A stretch of DNA of 64,000 nucleotides from Macrostomum hystrix (GCA_950097015.1 CATNEN010000038.1:19068001-19132000); one strand, 5' to 3'. Positions 21,375 to 33,085 are shown, counted from the stretch's first letter. Notes: generated by a model from the sequence alone, not told the origin. Numbers and translations are program-made.

Positions 21375-22150
21375 AGCATGCATCAATAATATCAAGGTGG
21401 AAGCATGAATTATCGATTGTAAAACATGACTTATCGAGAGGGTAGCATGAATTATCAAGGGCGAAGCATGAGTTATCGATGGGGAGCATGAATTATCGAT
21501 TGTAAAACATGACTTATCGAGAGGGTAGCATGAATTATCAAGGGCGAAGCATGAGTTATCGATGGGAAGCATGAATTATCGACAAACTTGCATGATTTAT
21601 CGGCGGGAGGGTTGAATAAATTATATAGAGGGGTAGCATGTATTAACGAGGGGAAGCATGAATTAACGTGGTAAATGTATGAATTATCAACGGGGTAGCC
21701 TTAATTATCGTGATAAAAGCATAAATTAAATGGGTAGCATAAATTATTAAGCGGGCAGCAAGATTTGTACAGTGATAGCATGATATAACAAAGTGGTAGC
21801 ATGAATTATTGAGGGGATAGCATAGATTATCGAAGAGAAAGCATGAAATATCGACGATGTGCCGATTCGATAATTATTAAAGAAAAAACAATTATTATCA
21901 ATTAAGAAGCATGAATTATCGAGGGAAAAGAGTTAAATATCGAGGAGCTAGGATGAATTATTGAGGGGGAAGCCTGAATTATCGAGGTGGAAGCATAACT
22001 TATTATGGGGGTAGAATGATTTATCAACTGGCTTGCATAAATTATCTAGGGGATAGCATTATTTATCAAAAGGGTTAAAGTGTATTATCGAAAGGGTTGC
22101 ATTATTTACCGAGGGGTCCCATGGCTTATCGAGTGGCAGCATGATATACT
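21375..22150. repeat. Degenerate tandem repeat, about 20-bp unit
   Basis: Diverged copies of AGCATGAATTATCGAGGGGA in the LEM 5' intron. A related tract lies at 23.10-23.42 kb. The divergence shows this is older than the other arrays. Confidence 0.8.
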
Positions 22151-23094
22151 GAGTAATCTTCTATCATTAACGGTTAAAAGCATAAGTTCAAGTTTTTTAT
22201 CATTCTTTTTTTAGATTTTTTGGGTACAACTAACTGTTATTGGTAAGAGCTATTGATTGACTGTCAAAGCAAATAGCTACTTAGATCTTTTGCTTTATTG
22301 CTCTTCTCGCTCTGAGGAAAAAAATTGAGTGCAGCAGCAAGTTTAATTCGATACAAAACTGAGTAAAGAATTTTTTAGCATTTCTGTCTGCATTTTTAGA
22401 TTCGAAAATATAAGAAAAGACTTTGAGTATATAAGAAAAGCTATTAGCATAGTTCATTTTAAATTGTAACTTCTTTAAGCATTATTGCAAGCAGTATTCA
22501 ATAGGATTAAAAAATGAAGATATAAAAAAGTTATATATACAACAATTTTTCAGAACAGCTGCAAGTGTAATTAGATTCAGAACTAGAAAAAAATTGTTGA
22601 GCATAGCTAAACTCGGTATTATTTTTTATTTCAACTTTTCTTCAAACATTTCTTTAAGCAGTTTTGATTAAAAAATTAATGAAACTGTTCGAGCATACCT
22701 AACTGTTAGCATTCTTTTATTATTAAAACAAAAGAAAATTGTTTCGAGTGTAGCTGTAATCATTATTAGATTCAAAACTAAGGCAAATATTTTAATGCTG
22801 GCTAATAGCATTACTCTAAAAAAGCTTAGGGGTTTTTCATGTAGGGAAGCAATCACAGTTTTTATGCATTTTGAAAGCATAATAAAATAATTCGAATGAG
22901 AACATGAAACTTAGGAATATAGTGCTAGATTTCAATGGACAGCAGCATGGTATATCAAATAATTAGCATGTAATTTGTGGAGAAAAGCATTTGATACGCA
23001 GTGAATATCTTGATTTCTTGAAAGGATTGCATAAGAATTCCAGGAGAAAGAATGAGATTTTTAGGCAATTGCATAATGGTTTCAGGGAATTTTT
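22151..23094. other. AT-rich LEM 5' intron
   Basis: Low-complexity, AT-rich intron sequence. I see no gene, snoRNA or clear repeat here. Confidence 0.5.
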
Positions 23095-23420
23095 TAAGAC
23101 TATAGACTGACTTTTTAAATAGGGTAGCTTGATTTATCAAAGGGGTAGCCTGAATTATTAAGGAGAAAGCATAAATTGTCATGGGGAAGCATGAAATGAT
23201 GAGGGAAAATAATGAAGAATAAAATCAGGAAGAAAGCATGACATATCAAGGGGAGCATGAACTATCAAGGGGGAAGCATAAACTATTGTTATGAAAACAT
23301 GACTTATTAAGAGTGTAGCATGAATTATTGAGGAGGTGGCATGATTTATCGAGGTATAGCCCTGGTTTTGGGGATAGCATAATTTACTAAGGGGTAGAAT
23401 AAGTTATTGAAGGGGAAACA
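23095..23420. repeat. Degenerate tandem repeat, same family as 21.4-22.2 kb
   Basis: Units such as GGGGTAGCCTGAATTATTAA and AGCATGAATTATTGAGG, strongly diverged. Confidence 0.7.
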
Positions 23421-23668
23421 CGATTTCTTGCTTAAAACATGAGGGAGAAATACTATTATTACACAGCCTATTGATGTCTACAACAAACAAAAATATTATT
23501 CTTTACTGAAGGCTCTTATAACTGAGAAATGGTACAGTTTACTCATATAACAATACTTGCATAGGCGAACAGCTCAAGCTCTATTCCTATACAGTGCTTG
23601 CTCTATTGGCTCTACTACATGGTGATAGTATTTGAAAGAACTAATGCACAAGATTTAGTCTTTGGTCA

Positions 23669-23771
23669 TAATTACTTTCAGACAAATGCCTCATACAGAT
23701 CAGCTTAGAAAAGACACTTCAATGTGTCTAAATCAGATCGTCATCTTAATTGTCATCATTTCAATTAATTA
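23669..23771 (-). ncRNA. C/D-box snoRNA copy 20 (type B)
   Basis: Near-identical to copy 7, with all boxes, guides and the TAATTA terminal stem. Confidence 0.8.
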
Positions 23772-23898
23772 TTGACGCAAAGACGCTAGCCGTTTTGTAC
23801 AATATTATCAACTTATGAGCTAAAAGCTGACTTTTTATGAAAGCCCTAAAATTTATAATTGGCAAATAAAGATGTCGCTGAGCTTATACACAAAATAA

Positions 23899-24002
23899 CT
23901 CAACTTCAGACAAATGCCTTGATAAAATTCATTCCAACGCCAAGCCAGATAAAATAGCAAGCCAGGTCATTCTCGTCATCTATTTGGTCATCATTATCGA
24001 GA
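23899..24002 (-). ncRNA. C/D-box snoRNA copy 21 (type A)
   Basis: Like copy 8, but the terminal stem is weakened (CTCAA instead of CTCGA), guide 2 is CAAGGCATTTG and guide 1 TAGATGACGAG is intact. C and D boxes are present. Confidence 0.7.
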
Positions 24003-24334
24003 TTCTATAAAAGTACACTGATCAAATATTTAGGTGGAATTAGTGGAATGCTCTAGTGGAATTAGGTATCTCTAAATGATAAGAAGCTTAATAAGATAAT
24101 TATCATTGATCTTCTTAAAAGCAGATTTTGTCATTGATGAAAAAGTTATATAAATGTCAAAATAAAATTAGTATCCAAATCTGACTAACAGAAAACTGAA
24201 ATACATTCATTTTTTCTTAGTCATTCTGGTCATAGATTGAATATAGTCTTTGATTTTTTATAATAACTAGTCATAGACTCGTAGTTTACTAAAACAAGAA
24301 ATAATGAAAATAACTTAAACACATATCAAATGGA

Positions 24335-24425
24335 AGAGTCAGACAAATGCCTTACTAACCTCATATTAGTGTAGGCACATTAATATCCATATCAAATTCA
24401 GATACAGAATTATCATCATTTGATT
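24335..24425 (-). pseudogene. snoRNA copy 22 (type B) with guide 1 lost
   Basis: C box ATGATGA and D box CTGA are intact, guide 2 is AAGGCATTTG, and the D' guide is missing. Counterpart of copy 9. Confidence 0.55.
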
Positions 24426-24505
24426 AAGACATAATATCAAAAATGGGGTCAGTTTTATTTAACTAGAAGTATGTTTGTATGATATAAAGAAAAAACAAGC
24501 TTACC

Positions 24506-24605
24506 TTGACTTCAGACAAATGCCTTGTTAAATTTCATTTGTAACACCTGCTAGATTGTTAGCAAGAGTAGATCATTCTCGTCATCTATTGTCATCATCA
24601 GCGAG
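24506..24605 (-). ncRNA. C/D-box snoRNA copy 23 (type A), chimeric
   Basis: The left (3') half matches copy 10, including the AACACCTGCTAGATTGTTAG segment. The right (5') half matches copy 11, including the C box and GCGAGATCTC end. All boxes are present. It seems to be a recombination product of two neighbouring copies. Confidence 0.75.
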
Positions 24606-24641
24606 ATCTCATATAAAACTACTGAAAATATCTGCAGATGA

Positions 24642-24800
24642 AAGCCAGAATTAACGGCCGCTAGCAGCTAAGCAAGCATCTGCATTGCTGTTCCCTTGAT
24701 CTAGCACAAGAATTCAACTTGACCAGACTCTATCACACAGTTCTATGAGAGTGCTTCATTGGATGGGTCATTTGGCTGAGGGATCAAATCTGTTGTGAGA
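24642..24800. repeat. 192-bp interspersed repeat, copy e (internally deleted)
   Basis: Same ends as copy c with about 33 bp missing near GCTGCAGCGGTGTGC. It lies about 36 bp from snoRNA copy 23. Confidence 0.65.
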
Positions 24801-25137
24801 TTATTTATTATAAAAGTTCTTTGATTACCTAAATTCTAGGCCTTAGAAACTATCTTATGACAGTTTAGGGCTTTCAATAAAAATGATTTCATGCTCATTG
24901 AAAGTAAAAGTATGAAATGTGAATGAGAGACGTGTTTTTTATTTAATTAGGAATGGATATAACTGATCTTCCTATAAGGTATTTTTTCACTTTTGAGAGG
25001 ACCTTGTTCTTCTTCTTCTTAATATACTAAAAATGAAAATTTATTGCTAAAACTATATTTGCATACAAAAAGTAAAGTTGAGGGGATTTATTCATGTGAA
25101 TGCACTGAGAACTCACTACTATCGTCTTCAACAACAA

Positions 25138-25234
25138 GCCTCTCAGACAAATGCCTCATTAAAAGTCATTATAGTATAGACACTAATATTTGTGTCTAAA
25201 TCAGATCGTCATCTAAAATTGTCATCATATGGGC
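25138..25234 (-). ncRNA. C/D-box snoRNA copy 24 (type B)
   Basis: Same key parts as copies 4 and 12. Confidence 0.78.
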
Positions 25235-25432
25235 AAGCAGTGCAAAGATGATAGCAGCTGAAATTCTAGAAAATCATTACTTTAACTACCATTTTAGAAC
25301 AAAAAGTTTACATAATAATGTATTTTTTAGTAAAAATCTTAAACTGACAACCTGTGTTCATAACATCATTTACATATTTAAATAAAGAAAATTTTACTTT
25401 ACTGTGAAAAAAAAATTTTTTGTACATAACAT

Positions 25433-25537
25433 AACTCAATGTCAGACAAATGCCTCATTAAAATTCATGTGTTTGGCCTGCTAGAATTGTAGCGAACCCT
25501 GTCATTCACGTCATCTATTGTCATCATTATCGAGTTA
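25433..25537 (-). ncRNA. C/D-box snoRNA copy 25 (type A)
   Basis: Like copies 5 and 13, with one change in the D'-guide end (CACGTCATCT on plus) and a weakened terminal stem (CTCAAT). Confidence 0.72.
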
Positions 25538-25701
25538 ACAAAGTTACCAAGTTCACATTTGCCAACAAAAAGTGACTGTTAAGTAAGAATACTCTGAATC
25601 ACACGAGGGACCAAGTATCATCCAACTTCATAGGTAATTTTCTACTTTCTTGTACCCATGTATCTTCTAAAATATAGTAAATAAATGAACTACAGTATAT
25701 A

Positions 25702-25812
25702 ATCTCGCAATCAGACAAATGCCTCGTTTAATTTCATGCCCAGGTTAGTTTTGTTTCACAAAAACTAAATCAAGGTCATTCTCGTCATCTATTTTGTCAT
25801 CATCATCGAGAT
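25702..25812 (-). ncRNA. C/D-box snoRNA copy 26 (type A)
   Basis: Like copies 6 and 14; boxes and guides intact. It is the rightmost copy found. Similarity to the other blocks ends at about 25833. Confidence 0.8.
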
Positions 25813-25833
25813 ATCATAAGGAAGTGGAACTAA

Positions 25834-26100
25834 TGAATGTGTTTAACAGATTTCTAAATGTGTGTAACAGTTTTATAAATCTTTTTAATATTTTTCTGAA
25901 TGTGTTTAAAAGGTTTCAAAAAGGTTTTAATAGTTTTCTAAATGTGTTGAACAGTTTTCTAAATTTGTTTAACAGCTTTCTAAATGTGTCTATTAATTGC
26001 TTTTTTTAAATGCATCTAAAACTTTAAAATATGTTGAACAGTTAATATTGCAGTCTAATAGTTTTCAAAGGAGTCTAACAGTTTTCCAATGAGTTTTCAT
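25834..26100. repeat. Degenerate tandem repeat, about 22-24-bp unit
   Basis: Copies of AATGTGTTTAACAGTTTTCT with many changes. They start immediately where the duplicated snoRNA block ends. Confidence 0.8.
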
Positions 26101-26697
26101 TAATGAGTTTCTGAGGGGGGAATTAGTTCTCTGCTGCTGGGGGACATTAGTTTTAGGTGTGTTTTGTCATTCTGCATGGCACAAGATTATTTGTCTAAAT
26201 AGTAGTATTTTAATACGTAATTGTGCCAAAGAGCAGTAATAAAAAGAAATGCCACAAATTGTCAATAAAACTTTTAGTTTAGACTAAAAGAAATAATAGA
26301 ATGTTTATAAAATAATACTTTCATGAATTATTTCATGAAATAAATAAACCCAGTCTAGGTGGGCTAGACAAGGTAGCTAAACTTGAGAATTTCAGCAGTT
26401 TTAGAAACTAGAAACTGGTTAGGACACCTAAGCCAAAGGAGGGTCAAAGTCAAAGCCAAAACTTGATAGGATCTGGAGTGGTAAAGAAGGCAGAGTATTC
26501 TAGTTGTGTTAGTTATAATGTTAAGTTAGCAGCCTAGGTCTACTGGATTAGACTAGAATATGAAGACCTGCATACACTGTGGACTAAAAGAAAAAAGAAA
26601 CATTAGTGTGGATATCAATTAAGTGCCTAGCCTTGGATAGAATCAAATATACTTGTTTGGCATAACTAAGATGTATAATCTAGATCATCTGGTATAC
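26101..26697. other. Intron or intergenic DNA without recognised features
   Basis: AT-rich. No gene or repeat is supported here. It may still belong to the LEM transcription unit, whose first exon I could not place. Confidence 0.4.
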
Positions 26698-26699
26698 TA

Positions 26700-27337
26700 G
26701 GGTAATGTATCATCAACCGAACAGTGTATCTTCAAAACTGAACAAGAATTTTGACTTTTTCCTTGGTCTCATGCAAGACAGAAACAAGCTATTGTGTTTC
26801 ACAGAACAACTAATTTAAAAGTTGAAGAAATTTCCTACAAGCTGAGGCATGATCTGCAATGAAGCATTAAGAGGAACGAAAGATATTGATGTTTCAGTAT
26901 AAATTTTTATTGCAAAAGCATACTTTTAAAAAACATTTTTTCAGTATATACTTTAGACGAAGATTGTATGTGTTTGCTTGCCAATTAACTGACCATAAAT
27001 GTAGTTATTAATAGAGCATGAAAATGCTTTCAAATTACATAATTCATCATAGTTCACTCCTTAAAATAAGATTAAACCACTCACTCAAATTGTAAAACCA
27101 AACATCAAATTCTCTGTTTGGTTTGAAGATACATGAAAATCATTGTTTGGTTTTAGATAAAAAGCAGGAATAACATTTTTCTATTTGATAAAATAGCAAA
27201 AACAGATACTTTTTAGAAAGATTTAACTGTTTTCTATAACTTGGCTTTTGATTTATCATATCTTAAATAGAAAATCTGTAGCTTAGGTTTGAAATTAAAA
27301 AAATACACATTCTTGTATGGTTGATGATACATTACCC
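26700..27337. mobile_element. 638-bp non-autonomous DNA transposon (mariner-like MITE)
   Basis: Perfect 19-bp terminal inverted repeats (GGGTAATGTATCATCAACC at the left, its complement at 27319-27337), flanked on both sides by TA, the target duplication of Tc1/mariner elements. No transposase frame inside. The interior is AT-rich with partly complementary TTTGGTTTGAAGATAC-type segments. Confidence 0.75.
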
Positions 27338-30300
27338 TAAGAAATACTAAAAAGCCACTAAATCAAGGAAAGAGCCACTTTTTGTCAAAAGACTTTTTAG
27401 TTCTAGACTGTTTGTCAACTAGAAAATATGGCATATTTAATGAAATTAGGAATTCATAACACATCTTAAAACAATGACTAAATTTAGCTTTAATCCATAA
27501 TTATATGTTAGTATGCTTGATATGCTTACCATCATAGCCACGCCACTAAGCCTAATTTAAACAATATCTCTTAATAAATAAATAAAATACAAGATTTTTA
27601 CATTGCCTAGTTTTTAACCAGTCACTTCAAGTCTACAAGCTAACAAGCTTTGAATATGTGACACTAATATGACCCTGGGGAGTATTAAGAAATATTCAAA
27701 TATATCAAAACATTGACTCATATCTGGATGTGCTCACATTGTAACGAAAACATTGCAAGCCAATTGTAGTAAGAAGACAAGGCCTTAAACAAAAAAATTT
27801 ACATTATTCATAGTAATGTAAATGCGAACGCAAAATTAACTGTTGGAATATACAGAAAATTTTGAGTAAGAATAACTGTCTAAGAGTGTATTTAAACAGT
27901 TGACTTTTGAGTCAGAATATTCCAACAGTTTATTTCAAGTCGGAATAACTGTCTGAGAGCATATTAGATGTATGCATGTAATTTCTAGTCAGAATAACAG
28001 TCTGAGAGTGTATTTAAACAAACTGACTTTCGAGTTGGAATAATTGTTGGAATAACTAGGAATATGCCAACAGGCAACAGGTAGGAACACAATAACTGTC
28101 GGAATAAGTGTTGGAATATTCCAAGTTGGACAAAGTTTCTAAGCTTATTATTATTAAGTTTCTCAGATTGTATGTCAAGTAAATAGCCTGTCATAGGCAG
28201 CAGATAAGAACAGGTCACCAGCTGCAGCAGAGAGTTTTGTAAGCAGCTGATGGCATTTATCTACTTTCTAGCTGAACAAATATACACTGCACTTGGCGCC
28301 CTTGATGACAAAGCTAACACAGAGGCACAGTTTTGCTTTGTTGAAATGACCTAGCTGTACAGTAAGGGCAACCAGAATTTCTGTCTTAGCTAATCTACTT
28401 GTCAAACAAAAGTCAATTTTAATTATTTACTCGATAAAATCAAGTAAATCAAAATTAACAAAAGTTGTGTTGTTATGAATACAACAGCAACTTTTAAAGG
28501 CACGAAATCTAAAAAAAGTTTAAACAGAAAGGAGATTTAAGCATTGGATATCTTGCCAAAAACAAAATAATATGTCAGAATTCATGAAAAGAAATGTTGA
28601 GGGCGAAAACTTAACAAAACACATAGACGCAGGACATTATCTGCATTGCGGCGAGTTTATATTTAAAAGTTGTCACGCTTTTTAACTTTTATTAAAGAAA
28701 AACAGTATTTATATAATTTTTATACATTTTTAATGTATCCTAAATTTTTTAGTTGTGTCTGTTCAAAAAGTGCTATAATATTTTTAAACGTTTGTTAAAC
28801 ATTCTATTTAAAGCCGGGAAATTTTCTTTGTTTTGTTTAACATTTCTATGTTTTGAAAACCCATCCAAACTCCTCTTCCTTTCGTTTCTTATCAACATAG
28901 CAGAGCTTTCAACAAAGTAGCTAGCTTGTAGTAGGTATCGTACATAGTGGTATGTGGTACATGGCTTTGATAAATAGCTAGGCCTGGCGTATAGCTATGA
29001 CTATACACTAGCTTCTATTCACTATGCCTTTATACACCATGTCGAAATAGCCACACGTCATAGAGGCCACAAATAGTTGGCCTTAAGCAACTAGGCTATA
29101 GTCACCGAAGTTTAAATATTAGGACTATGAAATAATGCGAAAGTTTTAAGTCTGATAGGCTGGGCTGTAGACTGTAATAATACAATCCTTAGCATAATGC
29201 CAAAATAGCATGTTTGGACAATCCCAATCGTTTGCCATTTTAATAGCCTAGGCCTAATAGGTTACTAATACAATAGTAGGCCTAGCTAACTGTCCATGTA
29301 GAAGCTGTTCACCCTTAAGCCATAAATAAGCCTCTGTCTCTTAAGGGCGATAGAACTGTAAATTTGCTAGGCCTACAAAATATGTTACTAGGCCAGTCAA
29401 TTAATTTGTATATTAGGCCTAGGGGCCTACCTCTGTAGGCCTATGTTGTAGGCCTAATGAAAGGTTAGGCTATACCTAATTTCTTAGTTGTAGCTAGGCC
29501 TTGGGGAGCTAAGTCTCCCCTCATGCAACACAAGTTAGCTACAAGGGCCTAATCCTAATGCATTAGTTGGGTGCATTTTCTATTTTATAGGGCCTAAGGG
29601 ATATTTTATTTATTTGTTAGGCCCTACCAGTGACCAAGGCCTAGGCTATCTGTTACCAGTATTGGTGATTAAGTTTGTGCCAACCAGACAAAAGCACAAT
29701 GGCTAGTAAATAGCTATCAATTGCTCCTAATTTTTTAATAGCCCTTGTACTATCTTTAAGCAAGATAATATTCTTGCTAGCACCTATCACTAGTAGGCCC
29801 CTACATATAAGTATAAACATAGCACAAGCACAATATGTTTAAATTATTGTGCCTGTGGCTGTCTTTAGGACTAGCCTATACCTCTGCTAGTTTCTGAATG
29901 TGGCCTATAGGTTCAGATAAAAAAAACAAAGTTTGGTCTTAGGCCTATCTAATGAATATTTTTTGTGAAAAACTTTTCTAGCTAGGCCCTAACTCAATGA
30001 TTCTTTATTTCTAAAAAATTGCTACATCTGCTAGTACGTGCTAAGAATATAATAATCAGATTCCTTTAAAATTATATTAAATTAAGATTGGCATAGCTAT
30101 ATACCCTTAATTTTAATGAAGAGCTTGCGTGCATAGCTGCCATTCGCTTAAATTCCGTATTACATGCATGACAGCCGTTGGCCCAAAGCCATACTTGCGT
30201 GTATAGTCAACATGCAGACATGTGGCTGTCTGCACTGCATGCTTGACTTACTTATTAGCTCGTATACACTGTATTGTCAAATCGCACGATTGATATTGCG

Positions 30301-30500
30301 TAAGCAAAGAAACTAAGTTGCAGATGAGCAAGTTGAGTTGAGGAAAAACTTTAGTCACAGATTTAGAATCATCTGTGCTCCTCAAAGGATGGCAAAACTA
30401 ACTGATTTTTAGTTGAACTCTATTTTGCAACTTTGTTTTATAGGTTTTATTACATTACAAAATTAATTTTTATAAACTTTCTTTGATCTTATTTTCACAT
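27338..30500. other. Unannotated intergenic DNA, partly AGGCCTA-rich
   Basis: No gene is recognised. At 27.85-28.2 kb there are short diverged repeats around GGAATAACTGTC/TGAGAGTGTATTT. From about 28.98 to 29.98 kb the sequence is dense in AGGCCTA/TAGGCC words. The promoter of the minus-strand LEM gene may lie in this interval, but I see no decisive signal. Confidence 0.4.
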
Positions 30501-30810
30501 CCACGCCTTCTTTGTTTTCTTCTCTTCTACTATCTGTATTTCTTCTTTTCTTGCTTTTTATCTTCCTTTCTTCACTTTCTGTTTTTTATTCTTTTCTAGT
30601 CTCCCTCTGTTTTTGTTATCTTCTTCTCTTACCAATTGTCTTCCTTTTCTTTTCTCTCTCCTTTCTTCTCCTTCTATTTTACTCTTTGATTCTGTTACCC
30701 TGATTCTTTTGCTCTTTTTTTCTAAGCTCTCTTATTTTTTCTTCTCTCTTTCTCTCTGTCTTTTTTCTCTGCTCTCTGCTTTTCTTCATTCTTTCTTCTT
30801 TTCTTCTATC
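30490..30810. repeat. Polypyrimidine low-complexity tract
   Basis: About 320 bp of almost pure T/C on plus (TTCTTCTTTTCT-like). A related tract follows at 31017-31080. Frames through it are compositional artefacts. Confidence 0.85.
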
Positions 30811-30847
30811 GATTACAATATGTTAAGATTGAAATCTGGATTTAAAC

Positions 30848-30955
30848 AAGCGCCTATAGCCTAATGGCTAGAGCGCTAGGCTAGACTCTACTGATGAGCT
30901 TCAATAAGAGCCAAAAACATCTGGAGTTGCCTTGATTCGAATCCTGATTTCTATT
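30848..30955 (+). repeat. tRNA-like sequence (SINE head)
   Basis: A box TAGCCTAATGGCTAGAGC fits TRGYNNARNGG, and B-box-like GATTCGAATCC lies about 75 bp downstream. That spacing and the lack of a foldable acceptor stem argue for a SINE relic rather than an active tRNA gene. Confidence 0.5.
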
Positions 30956-31716
30956 TTTTCAATACATATCCGAATTGATTCCAACATTAAATTTTTGAAA
31001 TTCAATGGGCAGTGTCCTCTCTCCTCTCTCCCGCTCTCTCTCTCTCCCTCTCCCTCTGTCTTTTTTCTCCACTCTCCGATTTTCTTCACTTTTGAGGCCA
31101 AACAATGTTGCCAACAAGGGGAAATAAGTCATGAATGAGAGAATGCAGCATGGCAGATTAGAGAAAACTCAGCTATGAATAAGAAAATCATAACCAGCAA
31201 AATTTGCTAACTTCCTAAAATATGGTACACTGTTCTCTAATCCCTTTTAGCAGACTTCCCTCTAGGTGTTGATTTCTCCAAAGCTGGAATGTTTTGTCAT
31301 GCTATGCTATATGCTATGGTTTCATCTCAATGTTCAATCTGATCTTAAATCAATGCACAGTCTATAGCACGATGTATATGTAGCTTTATATTCATATTAT
31401 TTAAATAATCAATAATCTAATTGCACCTTCCATAAACCTTAAAGCAGCTTTAGGATAGGCCTAATCTTGCAGCAAGATGACCCTCACCTTTTTACTATAT
31501 GAATTCTTCCACAGTCCATTCATTCATCAGAATCAGCTTCTGTATCCAATCAGTTTAAGTTGCTAGTAAATTTGTAGCAAGTGGCTCATTATTTTGATTT
31601 GCAATTGTGACTTCGTTTAATGTTTCACATTTCTAATTTCTATGAAAACCACACCCCCAATTATCACAAATCATTGAATTTGCAATAAAAAGTGTATTTT
31701 ATCCTATCAAACTAAT

Positions 31717-31997
31717 CATACATGCGCAACACCCGGCTGACCCAGCCGAACCGACCGGGCGAAACGAGGGCCAAGCAAGGTAAGTCGCAAAAACCAATAG
31801 ACCAAGCGCAAAAAAATCAAAGGGGGGACCAAGGGACAAAAAAGGAAGGTGTGAAGAAAAGGAAAAAGGGGAGAGAAAAAGAGAGCAAATGAGAGCAAAC
31901 TAAGTCATAAATAGAGCAATGAAATGAACTAAGTCACAAATGAGAGCAAAAACTAAGTCGCACGGCTGGCTAAGATTTGGGAGGTTGCGCATGTATG
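31717..31997. mobile_element. 281-bp MITE with 8-bp target duplication (hAT-like)
   Basis: Inverted ends CATACATGCGCAAC, perfect for 14 bp, are flanked by the direct 8-bp duplication AAACTAAT (31709-31716 and 31998-32005). An 8-bp duplication is typical of hAT elements. No transposase is present. A diverged copy of the right end (AAGTTGCACTGCCAGCTGAG) follows at about 32.04-32.09 kb. Confidence 0.8.
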
Positions 31998-32005
31998 AAA
32001 CTAAT

Positions 32006-32574
32006 CTGCCGCAATGTATGTTGCATTTTTTGGTTCAACACTAAGTTGCACTGCCAGCTGAGATTCTGGAGGTTATATGCCTACTGGTATTTTGTTAGGC
32101 ACCTTGGTATAAATACTAATTTATAAATTTATATGGATAGCTAGCAACCAAAATTTGCAAGGCCATATTATAGAATAGCCATAATATTACTAGTCATATT
32201 TTCTTTAAAAAGGACACCAAGGTCTTCATGTAGAAGGAAATAATCAACCAATACATTTCACCCAATGAGCCAATACATCTACATTTTATGCACACCTTAT
32301 CCTTAATTAAGCATGCACATAGATGCCTTACAAATACATATTTAGCTCTTGTACTTATTATAGTTTTATTTTCGTTTTATTTTCTACAAAGTTCTAATCT
32401 TTGTTGTGTATTCAGTATAATATTTATATATTTGTACCATGTTTCATAGACTTCTTTCGAACATTTCATCAAGTCAAGAAGTCAAGTAAAATAATACAAT
32501 ATATATTTGTATTTCACAATTTTTGGATTATGTACTTCGAAGTAAAAACTGGTTCAAAAGAATAACTAGCCAAC
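32006..32574. other. AT-rich intergenic DNA
   Basis: Apart from the diverged transposon end near 32.04-32.09 kb, nothing is recognised. Confidence 0.45.
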
Positions 32575-33085
32575 AGCTACCCACTGATCCTTCAGGTGAC
32601 AATCACTACTACCCACTGATCCATCAAGTGATAATCACTACTACCCACTGATCCTTCAGGTGACTATCACTACTACCCACTGATCCATCAAGTGACAATC
32701 ACTACTACCCACTGATTCTTCAGGTGAAAATCACTACTACCCACTGATTCTTCAGGTGACAATCACTACTACCCACTGATCCATCAAGTGACAATCACTA
32801 CTACCCACTGATCCATCAAGTGACAATCACTACTACCCACTGATTCTTCAGGTGTAAATCACTACTACCCACTGATTCTTCAGGTGACAATCACTACTAC
32901 CCACTGATCCTTCAGGGGATTACCACAACCCTATGACCTTTCAGGTTATTACCGCTACCCTATCATTCCCTATCATTCCCTATCATTCCCTATCATACCC
33001 TATCATTCAGGTAATTACTGCTACCCACTGATCATTCAGTTGACAATCACTACTACCCACTGATCCTTCATGTGACAATGACTAC
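32575..33085. repeat. Minisatellite, 32-bp unit, upstream of akirin
   Basis: About 14 copies of CTACTACCCACTGATCCATC plus AAGTGACAATCA, with an irregular CTATCATTCC insert near 32.96 kb. It lies 0.6-1.1 kb upstream of the akirin start codon. Confidence 0.95.

Noticed and set aside
30848-30955. tRNA gene with long intron
   Set aside because: A and B boxes exist, but acceptor and T stems do not pair. A SINE relic is the simpler reading.
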